DNA from: Stutzerimonas kunmingensis
GTDB taxonomy: Bacteria; Pseudomonadota; Gammaproteobacteria; Pseudomonadales; Pseudomonadaceae
Assembly (NCBI RefSeq): GCF_002929225.1
Contig: NZ_PISM01000004.1
Coordinates: 1 to 64,000 of the forward strand
DNA length: 64,000 bases
Direction of reading: 5' to 3'
Positions 1 to 7,883 of this stretch are shown piece after piece; position 1 is the first letter of the stretch; every line of letters begins with the position of its first letter. A program made the position numbers and the translations under genes. The notes beneath the pieces are model-generated. The model did no database searches. It was given only the letters and a program-made list of their open reading frames with translations, and was not told where the DNA came from.

Positions 1-163
1 GGGTCGAGACACGTCCTGGCCGCTACTAATGCGCTCTGTGGGCGACGACCAGCGTTGTCAGTCAGCCGACAGGGATCGCCGCGCACCGAACACCGGCTTG
101 CAGCGTTTTTACACGCTCTGGGCCAGAAGCGGTCATCTGACTCGTTAATTTAATGCATGCGGC

Positions 164-606
164 TCATATGCGGTTACCAGCAGCCCAATTGGCTTCGAAT
201 CTGGCTCGGAGTTTGGCCTCGTTGGCCTGACAAACCTCTACCATGCGCTGAGATTCTGGAAGCAGGCAGCGCTGTGTCGGGGTGAAGTACTTGGACCAGG
301 CACCTTCCTTCCGCCGCTCTTCAGCTGCGGCTCTCGCATGCTCTGCTGCGAGTCTTCTTTCTATCTCGGCTTGTCGACGAGCAGCCTCTTGGCGGGCTGC
401 GACTTCTTCGGGAGAAAGTTGGTGTGAATCGCTGGTGATTGAGGGATGAGGTTGTGATGCAACTGCCTCTCTATGCCGGATAAATCGCGCTCGAGCCTGT
501 TCTCGGCTATATGGATACGCAGCTGATAGATAATCAGCGCGGTGATCACTGTGCCTACAAATCCAATTGCCCATTGAGCAAAGGATTTCGGTCTACGTCG
601 GTTCAT
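164..606 (-). pseudogene. Small membrane-anchored protein split over two reading frames
   Basis: Two minus-strand frames overlap here. The upstream frame, starting at 606, encodes a basic start (MNRRRPKSFAQW) and one hydrophobic helix (AIGFVGTVITALIIYQL). The overlapping frame, open from 574 to 164, encodes a charged, Arg/Ala/Glu-rich helical segment and a C-terminus containing TPTQRCLLPES. Neither half alone looks complete: the first loses protein-like character after about residue 35, the second opens with an unlikely Cys/His stretch. A frameshift near 490-510 would join the membrane anchor to the helical tail, giving one protein of about 145 residues. It may instead be two overlapping genes, or a sequencing error. 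I recognise no family. Confidence 0.4.
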
Positions 607-688
607 ATATCCGCCTCCTTGCGCTTAGGCGAATTACCCAAACACTGCCTTTTGCCAATGCTCCTCACTGACGGTGGAGATAATCCGC

Positions 689-1312
689 TCATCCGATGGA
701 GAGGTTTTGCGCAGACATAGATTCATATCGAATCACCGCTCGTGCCCACGGATCACCCTTGCTGGCCGCTTTTTGGATGGATGAGGGCGTAGTAACAAGC
801 CACTTTCCAATTTTTGGCTTCGCCAGCGGTTTCGCCATTCGGGCGTGGCATGCGGCAAGGAAAGGCTCCATCTTTTCGATGATATGCGGCGCCAGATGCG
901 AGATATCCGACGACGGGTAGCGGACAGCCGGGCTATAGATCAGCCCTTTAGGTAACGGGTAGCTCGCATTCCAAAACACCGCTGGCACCTCGCAGGCCTG
1001 GAAGCTGGACTCGATTGGCAAGTAGTAAGTTGCCAGGTCAATGATGGAGCCATCTAGCTCGACCCAATAGTGGGAATGCTCGCCAGAGCCGGATGCGTAC
1101 CCCTGGATCGAAGCCGTGCGTTGATCTCGCGATACGACAAAGGCCCCAAAATTTCCGCCCACGATTACAGGGCTGTAACCTTGGGTCTGCAGCAGCCTGT
1201 GCACCCCGAACGACGCATACATACATCGCTTGTAGTAGTCGTCAGGAAACTGGCTTTTCAGACATCTGTCCACTACGCAGAGAACGCGCTCAACAACCGC
1301 AGCCTCAACCAA
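689..1312 (-). CDS. Transglutaminase/papain-like Cys-His-Asp protein
   Basis: A 207-residue protein of unknown function. Residues 28-34 (KRCMYAS) begin a helix with Cys30, followed by a beta-rich stretch, then a His/Trp motif HSHYWVELDG (His79/His81) and IIDLA (Asp92). This Cys-helix, His-strand, Asp order is that of the papain-like/transglutaminase fold and resembles what I recall of DUF2026 proteins, but I cannot confirm the family. The start is TTG, chosen because AAGGAGGA lies 8 to 9 bases upstream at about 1321-1328. The C-terminal 60 residues are basic. It stands alone on the minus strand inside the accessory region, about 115 bases downstream of the AlbA_2 gene, with which it could be co-transcribed. 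Confidence 0.6.
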   Translation of the reverse strand: MVEAAVVERVLCVVDRCLKSQFPDDYYKRCMYASFGVHRLLQTQGYSPVIVGGNFGAFVVSRDQRTASIQGYASGSGEHSHYWVELDGSIIDLATYYLPIESSFQACEVPAVFWNASYPLPKGLIYSPAVRYPSSDISHLAPHIIEKMEPFLAACHARMAKPLAKPKIGKWLVTTPSSIQKAASKGDPWARAVIRYESMSAQNLSIG

Positions 1313-1426
1313 AACAAGCTCCTCCTTGGAACATGGCGACTCAGCAGAAGCTGCAGTTGTAAGGCACCTCGCTGATTTGTACCAGTAATAACGGGGTTCT
1401 TCCCCTCCACGGCTTTCGTATCGTTC

Positions 1427-2587
1427 TTATCTGCACCTAGCTCGCTCCGCTAGGAAGAATCTCTTGTAGCCTTCAAAGTCCAGCGAGAGAACCTCGCCTG
1501 TTGTCTCTATTAAGTGCTCTTCTTCAATCGGTGTGGCCAGCTCGCCGCCTAGGATGCGCAGATGGAGGCGCAATCTGCCAGGGGCTTGCGGGAGAATCGC
1601 AAGTAATTCCGATCTACCCTGCTCCCCTGGTAAGAGAGACCCAAGGCGAATGTGGCATACCGGGGTTGGGCCGCTTTCATCTACCTCCAGGCTGACATCT
1701 TTTTTGGCCAATACCTCCTGTACGGATGCGAGATTGGCTATGTTCCACGTAGGCTTTGGCTCGTCGGGTAAATCGCGTCCAGCGATCATGTGAACCGCTT
1801 GGGAGTCAAGAGCTTCTACGGTTACCTCAAGCTTGGAGTTGGACAGCTGTACGCTGGATCGATTGGTCAGCACGAGTCGCATTGCAATGCATGCTTCGTT
1901 CACGCGCGTGTACTCGCCGTGCTCCCGCCAGAAATCATTGTTGTCTCTATCAAGGCCTATAAACTCGGGCGGATCAAACGGGCCACGGGGCTTGCGTGGT
2001 TTCTCGAAGTCCGGAAATTTCTCGGTGAAATGCAAGTAGGTGTGAGCAAAGCTATTGGGGAGTTCTTCGTTCCCGGGAGTCAGTAGGGACAGCTCGATTC
2101 TCAGATCGCCACGACCGCTATCCTCATTTGCCATCGCGATGGTCTCGACCGGCTCTGCTTCGTCAGTGCTGCTACCTCGGCGGACATACACCACATTGCT
2201 TTTAAGCTTGCCGTAAGGGCTTGCGAGGTAAAATGGCCGCTTCTGCTTTGGGATGATGATGACGCCGATGGTCTTCTCCTCGTAAACGTGCTCCTCGTAG
2301 CGGAACGTCAGCTTCGGCTTCACCTTGCTGTTCACGAACTGCTGTATCCGAGAGTCGTCGATGCTGTCTTGGATGCCGACAACTTCAGCAGGGTGGGGGC
2401 GCTGATCCTTGAACCCTAAAAGGATGTAGCCAGTGCCTTCGCGCCAGGAGTTGGCGATTGCGAGAATGTCCTTGAGCAGCTCTGATTTATCGGCCTCAGT
2501 GCCGCTATTGAAACGGTACTGGGCAGATTTGAAGTCAATATCAGTGCTCTCGCTCTTGTAGCGCAGCATGTTTAGCAGATCAATCAT
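1427..2587 (-). CDS. AlbA_2 (Schlafen-type) domain protein
   Basis: A 386-residue protein. Residues about 12-155 match the AlbA_2 domain: ESTDIDFKSA at the start, the helix KDILAIANSW, the strand GYILLGFKD, and later VVYVRRGSST. AlbA_2 domains are found in Schlafen-like proteins and in many bacterial regulators and defence proteins, where they bind nucleic acid or act as nucleases. The remaining 230 residues are beta-rich with no motif I recognise and may form a sensor or partner-binding module. The ATG is preceded by GTGAGGG at good spacing. It lies 300 bases downstream of the PD-(D/E)XK gene on the same strand. Whether it acts with that gene is unknown. Confidence 0.75.
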   Translation of the reverse strand: MIDLLNMLRYKSESTDIDFKSAQYRFNSGTEADKSELLKDILAIANSWREGTGYILLGFKDQRPHPAEVVGIQDSIDDSRIQQFVNSKVKPKLTFRYEEHVYEEKTIGVIIIPKQKRPFYLASPYGKLKSNVVYVRRGSSTDEAEPVETIAMANEDSGRGDLRIELSLLTPGNEELPNSFAHTYLHFTEKFPDFEKPRKPRGPFDPPEFIGLDRDNNDFWREHGEYTRVNEACIAMRLVLTNRSSVQLSNSKLEVTVEALDSQAVHMIAGRDLPDEPKPTWNIANLASVQEVLAKKDVSLEVDESGPTPVCHIRLGSLLPGEQGRSELLAILPQAPGRLRLHLRILGGELATPIEEEHLIETTGEVLSLDFEGYKRFFLAERARCR

Positions 2588-2887
2588 CTACGCCCTCACG
2601 CCTTGATTTGGTGTGAGCCCGATTTGAGCATTATGATCACCTAAGCGGTAGGTGGAATGAGTAGAGCTATGAAGGAGAGCTTGGTCTTCGGTTAAGGGTG
2701 CCTATGGGCAGCTGCCGGCCAGATAGCGGACGGTCTCACAGGATCTGAGCAGACCATCCTTGAGGCTTGAAGACATCTATGAAACTAGGGGCGATTCATT
2801 CAGGCCCTTCAAACTTACGGCTCATACTTGAAATTACTCAAAAGAAGGTTTGCCCAGTAGCCGCAGCATTTCTTGAGACGGCCCCCG
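2588..2887. other. Intergenic gap between the AlbA_2 and nuclease genes
   Basis: 300 bases of AT-rich sequence. Short open frames exist on the plus strand (for example from 2767) but have no ribosome binding site and run antisense through the end of the nuclease gene, so I do not call them. I see no terminator with a T-tract and no convincing promoter, although the length would allow the AlbA_2 gene to have its own. Confidence 0.4.
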
Positions 2888-4270
2888 TCACTGCGGGACT
2901 TTTGCAGCTTTGTCTTGTGCCCAGTGAGTCGTGCCCTCCACGGCTTCTGCCGGGCCAGAGGCGAGCATCAAGGTCTGGAAAGGGAAGAGAACAGCCAAGT
3001 CAGGCACGCGGGCAAAATCTTGTACCGTTTCGGCCCACTCGTAGGTGTCCTCGAACGGGTAGTAATTGACGGCGTGCACGAAGACCCCAAGCACCGTTGT
3101 CTCAGAGGCGTCGTAGTTGGAGATGTTGTCGATGTTCTTGTCCCGGCGTAGCTCCTCGATTTCCACTCCATCTCGAGTCTCATACCAGACGTGCACAACA
3201 CCAGGGCGGTCTGGAGGAATCTGGGTCACGCCATCGTTGACTAGACCCTTGAAGTGCTTAGAGCGTAGAGAAAGCGACTTATCATGCTCACAGCACCATT
3301 GGGCGCCTACGCAGCAGCCAACGTCTTTGACGAACATATTGAGGAAGTCATTGTTGCTACCCGGACGAATGACCCGTGCACCGATGGTCGCGATGCTTCG
3401 CTTTTCATTGCTGTCCACATCGCCGAATACCAGCAGCTCGTGCTGAGGGCTATTGGGCCTGACGGAGAATTTTAAGTAGTGGCGCTTGAGGCTCTTCTTG
3501 TCGATAGCTCGTATTTGACCGCTGACTGACCCAGCCCTTACCTTTTCCCCTCTAGCTTTGATGGCTAGGTCCACCAATTTGATCACCTCGCCCGTTGACA
3601 CATCGGCGACCTGATCATGGAAAGTTAGGTCAACGGTGCACCAAGGCGCGGCCTTGAGCATGTGACGGCTCAACTGAGTCCATATGTTTGTCCAGGCTTC
3701 CTCTTCGGTCCGTGAGTACTTCGTTTGTTTATCCGCCCGTTTACATTCGACGTAGAGCTCTTCCTCGCCCATTTTGACGAGCAGGTCTGGCGATCTCTTT
3801 TTCCCATCAGGCCAAGTGATGCTGTTTTCGGGGATAAAAGAAACCTCATAGCCGTTCTTCAAGTAGAACGCGGCGGTCAGCAGCTCAAATAACTGCTTCT
3901 CTGGCTGATTGTTGTTCGCCAGCATCTTGTCTAGAACAGCTTCTACGTTGGGCACGACGCGAAGCAGATGAGCAACAGCTCCTATGGCCATGGCATAGGT
4001 GTAAACACGCCTGCTGCTGTAGGCGGAGTCGCTATAGGGGAAGTCATGGGCTAGGTATGACGCGAGGATGTACCAGTCGATGTCATCGTCTGCGGGTATG
4101 AAGAGCTGGGACTCTATCGGCAGCCTGATGTCGAAACTCGACTCCTTCTCTCGGATGCGCTTCACATAGTCGGCTTTGCGCTCGGCCCAGACATCTGGGC
4201 CAAGCCGATCCACAAGCAGCTTGTAAAACGCTTTGATTCTTGCGCGCTCAATCCGATCGACGACATCCAT
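2888..4270 (-). CDS. PD-(D/E)XK nuclease-like protein
   Basis: A 460-residue protein. The centre carries a nuclease-type signature: helix QLFELLTAAFYLKNGYEV, then RSPDLLVKMGEEELYVECKR, giving Glu (helix), Asp162, Glu175-Cys-Lys177 in the E-xPD-(D/E)xK order of restriction-endonuclease-fold enzymes. The N-terminal 125 residues are helical. The C-terminal half is alpha/beta and unassigned. I start it at the ATG at 4270 because GGAGAGA lies about 8 bases upstream; a GTG at 4351 would add 27 residues without a good binding site. It is divergent from the SMC-like ATPase across about 300 bases, and such nuclease plus ATPase pairs are common in phage defence. Function in this case is inferred from domain logic only. 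Confidence 0.65.
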   Translation of the reverse strand: MDVVDRIERARIKAFYKLLVDRLGPDVWAERKADYVKRIREKESSFDIRLPIESQLFIPADDDIDWYILASYLAHDFPYSDSAYSSRRVYTYAMAIGAVAHLLRVVPNVEAVLDKMLANNNQPEKQLFELLTAAFYLKNGYEVSFIPENSITWPDGKKRSPDLLVKMGEEELYVECKRADKQTKYSRTEEEAWTNIWTQLSRHMLKAAPWCTVDLTFHDQVADVSTGEVIKLVDLAIKARGEKVRAGSVSGQIRAIDKKSLKRHYLKFSVRPNSPQHELLVFGDVDSNEKRSIATIGARVIRPGSNNDFLNMFVKDVGCCVGAQWCCEHDKSLSLRSKHFKGLVNDGVTQIPPDRPGVVHVWYETRDGVEIEELRRDKNIDNISNYDASETTVLGVFVHAVNYYPFEDTYEWAETVQDFARVPDLAVLFPFQTLMLASGPAEAVEGTTHWAQDKAAKVPQ

Positions 4271-4571
4271 GCGGTCTCTCTCCAACTTGTGACCGATGAG
4301 ATTACCTCGGAGACATATCAACGTACCACCATCGCGGTTTATATCAGCCACTGGCTTGAATGCTTCCTTCTTAGCCTACTGAAGCCCGTTGTGACTGATG
4401 GCTACCGCCATTAGCGGCCTCTCCAAAGATTAGCTGCGGCATCCGTCGGCTTATCAGGTGTGGTACCAGGTTCAGATCGGCAGCGCTCCACATTAGCGAA
4501 GGTTGGCCTAGCTGTGATGGTTTTCTGATTTCAGTCCGGCTACGATCATGCGCTTCAGGGAGGAGGGCGCG
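4271..4571. promoter_or_regulatory. Divergent control region between nuclease and ATPase genes
   Basis: The two genes point away from each other, so both promoters should lie here. I see no textbook -35/-10 pair. Near 4396-4418 a short inverted sequence (GGCTACCGCC...GGCGGTAGCC-like halves are only partial) could be an operator, but it is weak. The region shows the same AT-richer composition as the flanking genes. The strong ribosome binding site AGGGAGGAGGG at 4557-4567 belongs to the ATPase gene. Confidence 0.4.
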
Positions 4572-7421
4572 ATGAGCCAGTACCTTTTGAGTTTTGCAAG
4601 GCAGCATCTTGAAGAGCGCACTGACGCATACCTCGTGCTGCTCTGGTGCATGTACCAGGCGAACCAAAGCAAGGGGCGCTATTCCGACCATATCAAAACG
4701 CACATCACCGCGGCAGCCGACCATCTGCTGGGGCGCAACTATCAGCGCATCGCCTCTCGCTTCAAAAAGGTGCTCGACAACAAGCCGGAACTGGATCGGA
4801 TACCGCCTTCCGGCCTTGGAGCTTTGGACTACCTTCGCGTGAAAAACTTCCGAGGCTTCGGAGAGTTTGGCCCTGACGACAACGGCTCTTTCATCCGCTT
4901 CAGCAAGTTGAAAAATGTCTTCTACGCGCCCAATGGCGGTGGTAAATCGTCCTTGTGCGAGGCGTTGGAGTTCGGCACCACAGGAGACATCAAGGAAGCG
5001 TCTAGGCGCAAGACCAAGCTTAGGCAGTACATCGCCCGGGGAGACATTCGGCACGAGCTCTTGCTGAAGGGAGCGGACAAGCTTCCGGTCAAACCAAGCA
5101 TAAGTTGGTCGAGTTGCTTCATAGACCGTAACCGCCTTCAGGAGTTTTCCCTGCTGGGTTCCAAGGACACCGGCAGTATCGAGAGTGATGTCCTGGCGAC
5201 CCTGTTTGGCTTGGAAGAACTCCAAGAGGTCATTGCACGGTTCGTCAGGCCTGAAAGCTTCTCGCTCAAGCCCCTCATGCGTGCCGACCAAGCCGAGGCT
5301 CTGAAAACTCTGGAGCACACTTGCAGCAGCCTGGGCCAGCAGAGGCGTAAGCATAGGGCAGACCTTTGGGTATCAATTTCCCAAATCTGCGAGCTGCTTG
5401 GGCTGCGGTCAGATCAAGACTTTGAGATTCGCCCCAAGGTATTGCGGCTTCGAAAAACAATAGAAATGCATATCCGTGGAGCTGAGCGCCTTCGAGCCGC
5501 CAAAGCTCCATTCGCTATCCCGCTGAAGCAGGTGAGGCGCGTCTGTACTATCGCTCAGCGCTTGCTCCACCGCAGAGCCGATATCGAGATGGTATTTCTG
5601 CAGAGGGCCAGCGAGGTCAATTATCGCGCCGTTTTCGAGGCCTTGGAAGCTGTCGAGCTGCAGTCGAGGGCAACTTGCCCTGCATGCCTGACGCCCCTCG
5701 ACAAGGTGACAGTGAACCCATTCGAGAGGGCGCGAGAGCAGATCAAGGCGTTGGGTGCACTGGAATCCCTGAAGCAATCCAGGCTGCGAAATGACGCGCG
5801 GATCGCGCTCTGGGCATCACGAGTTGCCACGGGAATCGGCGCTGTGAAGGGCAATGAGTACGCCGACGTACCCTGCCAGCTGAGGATGGACGAGTTAGAA
5901 GCGGTGCTTGCAGAATTTCATGCCGCTACCGATCGCTCGGAGGTGGCTCCGTCAGTTCTCGACTCATTCCTGAAACTCTGCGCCGAGCGTGCCGATCAGA
6001 TCGAGGCTTACCTGCGAAACTGTGAGCGCAAGTACCGGGAGGTTGGCCAGGCAGAAGCCCAGGCAGCCCGCCTTGAAGCACGGGTGGTGCAACTGAAAGC
6101 GATTGATGATTCATTGAAGCAACTGTTCGACCGTAAAACGCGTGCGGAGAGCGAGTTCAAAGCCTGCAACGGTCAGATGGCAGAATTGGTAAGGCAAAAA
6201 GCAGCCTTGCTCAACGACGCAGTCGATAACAGTCGCTTCAACCAGCTGCTCAAAGATCTCGAGGCTGAGTACCGAACGCTGTACCGCGATCTGCTGGATT
6301 ACAAGCTCGAGCTGGAGAAAGCGCGAATCACCGGGATCGAAGCCAAGGCAGCCGAGTACTACCGCGCTATCAACAATCACGACGATGACCATGAGCAGAT
6401 CGCGTCGTTGAGCTTCGACCGGCAGGCGGATAACTACCGGATCAAGATCACCAACGTGGATGGATCATTGCTCGATGCGTTTGCTGTGCTCAGCGAAGGG
6501 CATCTGCGAGCATTGGGCCTGTCAATCCTCCTGGCGATGGCTGAGAAAAACAACTTCCCGCTCATCGTCTTTGATGACGTCGTCAATGCGATCGACACCG
6601 ATCACCGATCGAACATTATCGACCTGTTCTTCAGCGACGCTTACCTGCGCCGGATCCAAATGGTCGTCACCACCCATGACCGCCTCTTCTGGGAACGATT
6701 CTGCATCATCGCCGACCGTCACCCTCAGTGCGATCAGCATACTAGCCACGTGCTCAGCTACACGAACAAGGGCATCGTGGTGATTGATCACGAGGGTGGT
6801 TTCCAGAAGAAAGTCTACGTGGCGCTGTCGGTCTTCGACGTCCGTCAGGCATTGCTTTATTGCCGTATTTGGTTCGAATCCATGGTGCTTGAGTTTTGCA
6901 TTGAAAACGGCGTCACAGTCACGGCCAACTTCAACAAGTGGCAGTTGAAGAAGAGCATGTATCTGCAGGTCAGCCTAGAGCACACCTTCTCGTTGGTGGA
7001 GACTTTCATCGACTACGACCTGTCGCACTTCAATCTCATCAAGAATGACTTGGTCAACTGGACTGGGCAGAACCAGGAGCATCACGCCTTCGACGAGGGC
7101 AGCCTGAACTTTGTGCACTCCAAGACCAGCAGTGAGGTATTGAGAATCTACGATGCCATCCGCTTCTTGGAGTGCCAGCTCTTCCCGGCGAGGAAAAAGG
7201 AGTCCGGGGAGAAGTACCTTGCCGAACTTAATGAGAAGATCGAGAGAAGCCAGAGGAAGTTAGCAGGGCTCGCTAAAGCACCAGTAGAGGTGCAGAAGGA
7301 GCATCAATCAGCTTTAAAAGCTTTGGAAAAGCGTGCCGGCGAGCTTGATCAGGAGCTTCAGTTCATCGAGCAGTGTCTCGCCAGCGTCGCTCAGCGCGAG
7401 CAAGCTAAAGAGCTGCCATGA
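4572..7421 (+). CDS. SMC/Rad50-like ABC ATPase with CxxC hook and extra C-terminal domain
   Basis: A 949-residue protein built like an SMC/RecN/Rad50 ATPase. Residues 1-85 form an extra helical N-terminal part. The head begins at [10 protein letters not shown], with Walker [11 protein letters not shown] (about 120-127). A long helical middle carries CPAC at 369-372, a possible zinc hook or zinc site. The head closes with the ABC signature [12 protein letters not shown] (about 640), Walker [14 protein letters not shown] (663-675) and the H-loop TTHDR (His702). About 245 residues follow, including the conserved-looking run [16 protein letters not shown] and a terminal coiled coil. Start chosen at 4572 for the strong AGGGAGGAGGG site; ATG 4548 is an alternative. 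It resembles ATPases of defence systems such as RloC, Lamassu or Septu in general plan, but I cannot assign it to one. Confidence 0.75.
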   Translation: MSQYLLSFARQHLEERTDAYLVLLWCMYQANQSKGRYSDHIKTHITAAADHLLGRNYQRIASRFKKVLDNKPELDRIPPSGLGALDYLRVKNFRGFGEFGPDDNGSFIRFSKLKNVFYAPNGGGKSSLCEALEFGTTGDIKEASRRKTKLRQYIARGDIRHELLLKGADKLPVKPSISWSSCFIDRNRLQEFSLLGSKDTGSIESDVLATLFGLEELQEVIARFVRPESFSLKPLMRADQAEALKTLEHTCSSLGQQRRKHRADLWVSISQICELLGLRSDQDFEIRPKVLRLRKTIEMHIRGAERLRAAKAPFAIPLKQVRRVCTIAQRLLHRRADIEMVFLQRASEVNYRAVFEALEAVELQSRATCPACLTPLDKVTVNPFERAREQIKALGALESLKQSRLRNDARIALWASRVATGIGAVKGNEYADVPCQLRMDELEAVLAEFHAATDRSEVAPSVLDSFLKLCAERADQIEAYLRNCERKYREVGQAEAQAARLEARVVQLKAIDDSLKQLFDRKTRAESEFKACNGQMAELVRQKAALLNDAVDNSRFNQLLKDLEAEYRTLYRDLLDYKLELEKARITGIEAKAAEYYRAINNHDDDHEQIASLSFDRQADNYRIKITNVDGSLLDAFAVLSEGHLRALGLSILLAMAEKNNFPLIVFDDVVNAIDTDHRSNIIDLFFSDAYLRRIQMVVTTHDRLFWERFCIIADRHPQCDQHTSHVLSYTNKGIVVIDHEGGFQKKVYVALSVFDVRQALLYCRIWFESMVLEFCIENGVTVTANFNKWQLKKSMYLQVSLEHTFSLVETFIDYDLSHFNLIKNDLVNWTGQNQEHHAFDEGSLNFVHSKTSSEVLRIYDAIRFLECQLFPARKKESGEKYLAELNEKIERSQRKLAGLAKAPVEVQKEHQSALKALEKRAGELDQELQFIEQCLASVAQREQAKELP

Positions 7422-7883
7422 TCTCTACTCAGCTTGGCTCAGATCTGGCTACTTTGGGCTGAAATTCTGCGGGTTCTCAACAGCCGCTTCTGGCCGAAAG
7501 CTGCTAAATGATGTTCTGCCGTCCGACCTCACGTTTTCGCTCTGTTGTCTGAGGGATTCCCATTTTGAGGCATCCGGCGATCCGCCGTCGGGCTCGCGGG
7601 CTGCGCCCCTCGCCTCGTGCCGAGTCGCGGCCATCCGGCTTTGATCCCTGACGTCTCCGGCCCTTGAGGGCCTGCGCGCTCCGCTTGCCCCGATCCGTGG
7701 CATGGGTGGAGTGAGGGGGCGGTCTTGCTGTTCCCTTTACCGTATCACGGCGTTCTCGCCGTCAAGGGCGGCGCGTGCTTTGCACGCTGGCGTCCTGGCG
7801 GCCGTCAGTGACCCCTGACAGCTGCGCTGCGCCGTGCTGGCGCCGGTTCCGGGCAATTCCGCCCGAGCAACCGGAGCACGACC
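7422..7883. other. Hairpin-rich leader upstream of the ICE-type radC
   Basis: 462 bases without a gene. The second half (about 7620-7870) is GC-rich and full of short inverted repeats, such as GGCCCTTGAGGGCC, CGGCGTTCTCGCCG, GCGTGCTTTGCACGC and GTCAGTGACCCCTGAC. It looks like the conserved non-coding stretch found before radC-type genes in ICEclc/PAGI-2-like elements, a resemblance from memory and not from alignment. It abruptly replaces the AT-richer island sequence. Its role could be a structured 5' leader or a protein-binding array. The radC ribosome binding site GGAG is at 7873-7876. Confidence 0.45.

Noticed and set aside
2767-3475. Short plus-strand frames in the gap and 3' part of the nuclease gene
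   Set aside because: No ribosome binding sites, and most of their length is antisense to the nuclease-like gene.
4572-7421. Assigning the SMC-like ATPase to RloC/PrrC, Gabija or Lamassu
   Set aside because: The anticodon-nuclease triad, the TOPRIM domain of GajA and the LmuA/LmuC partners are not recognisable, so a named system would be a guess.
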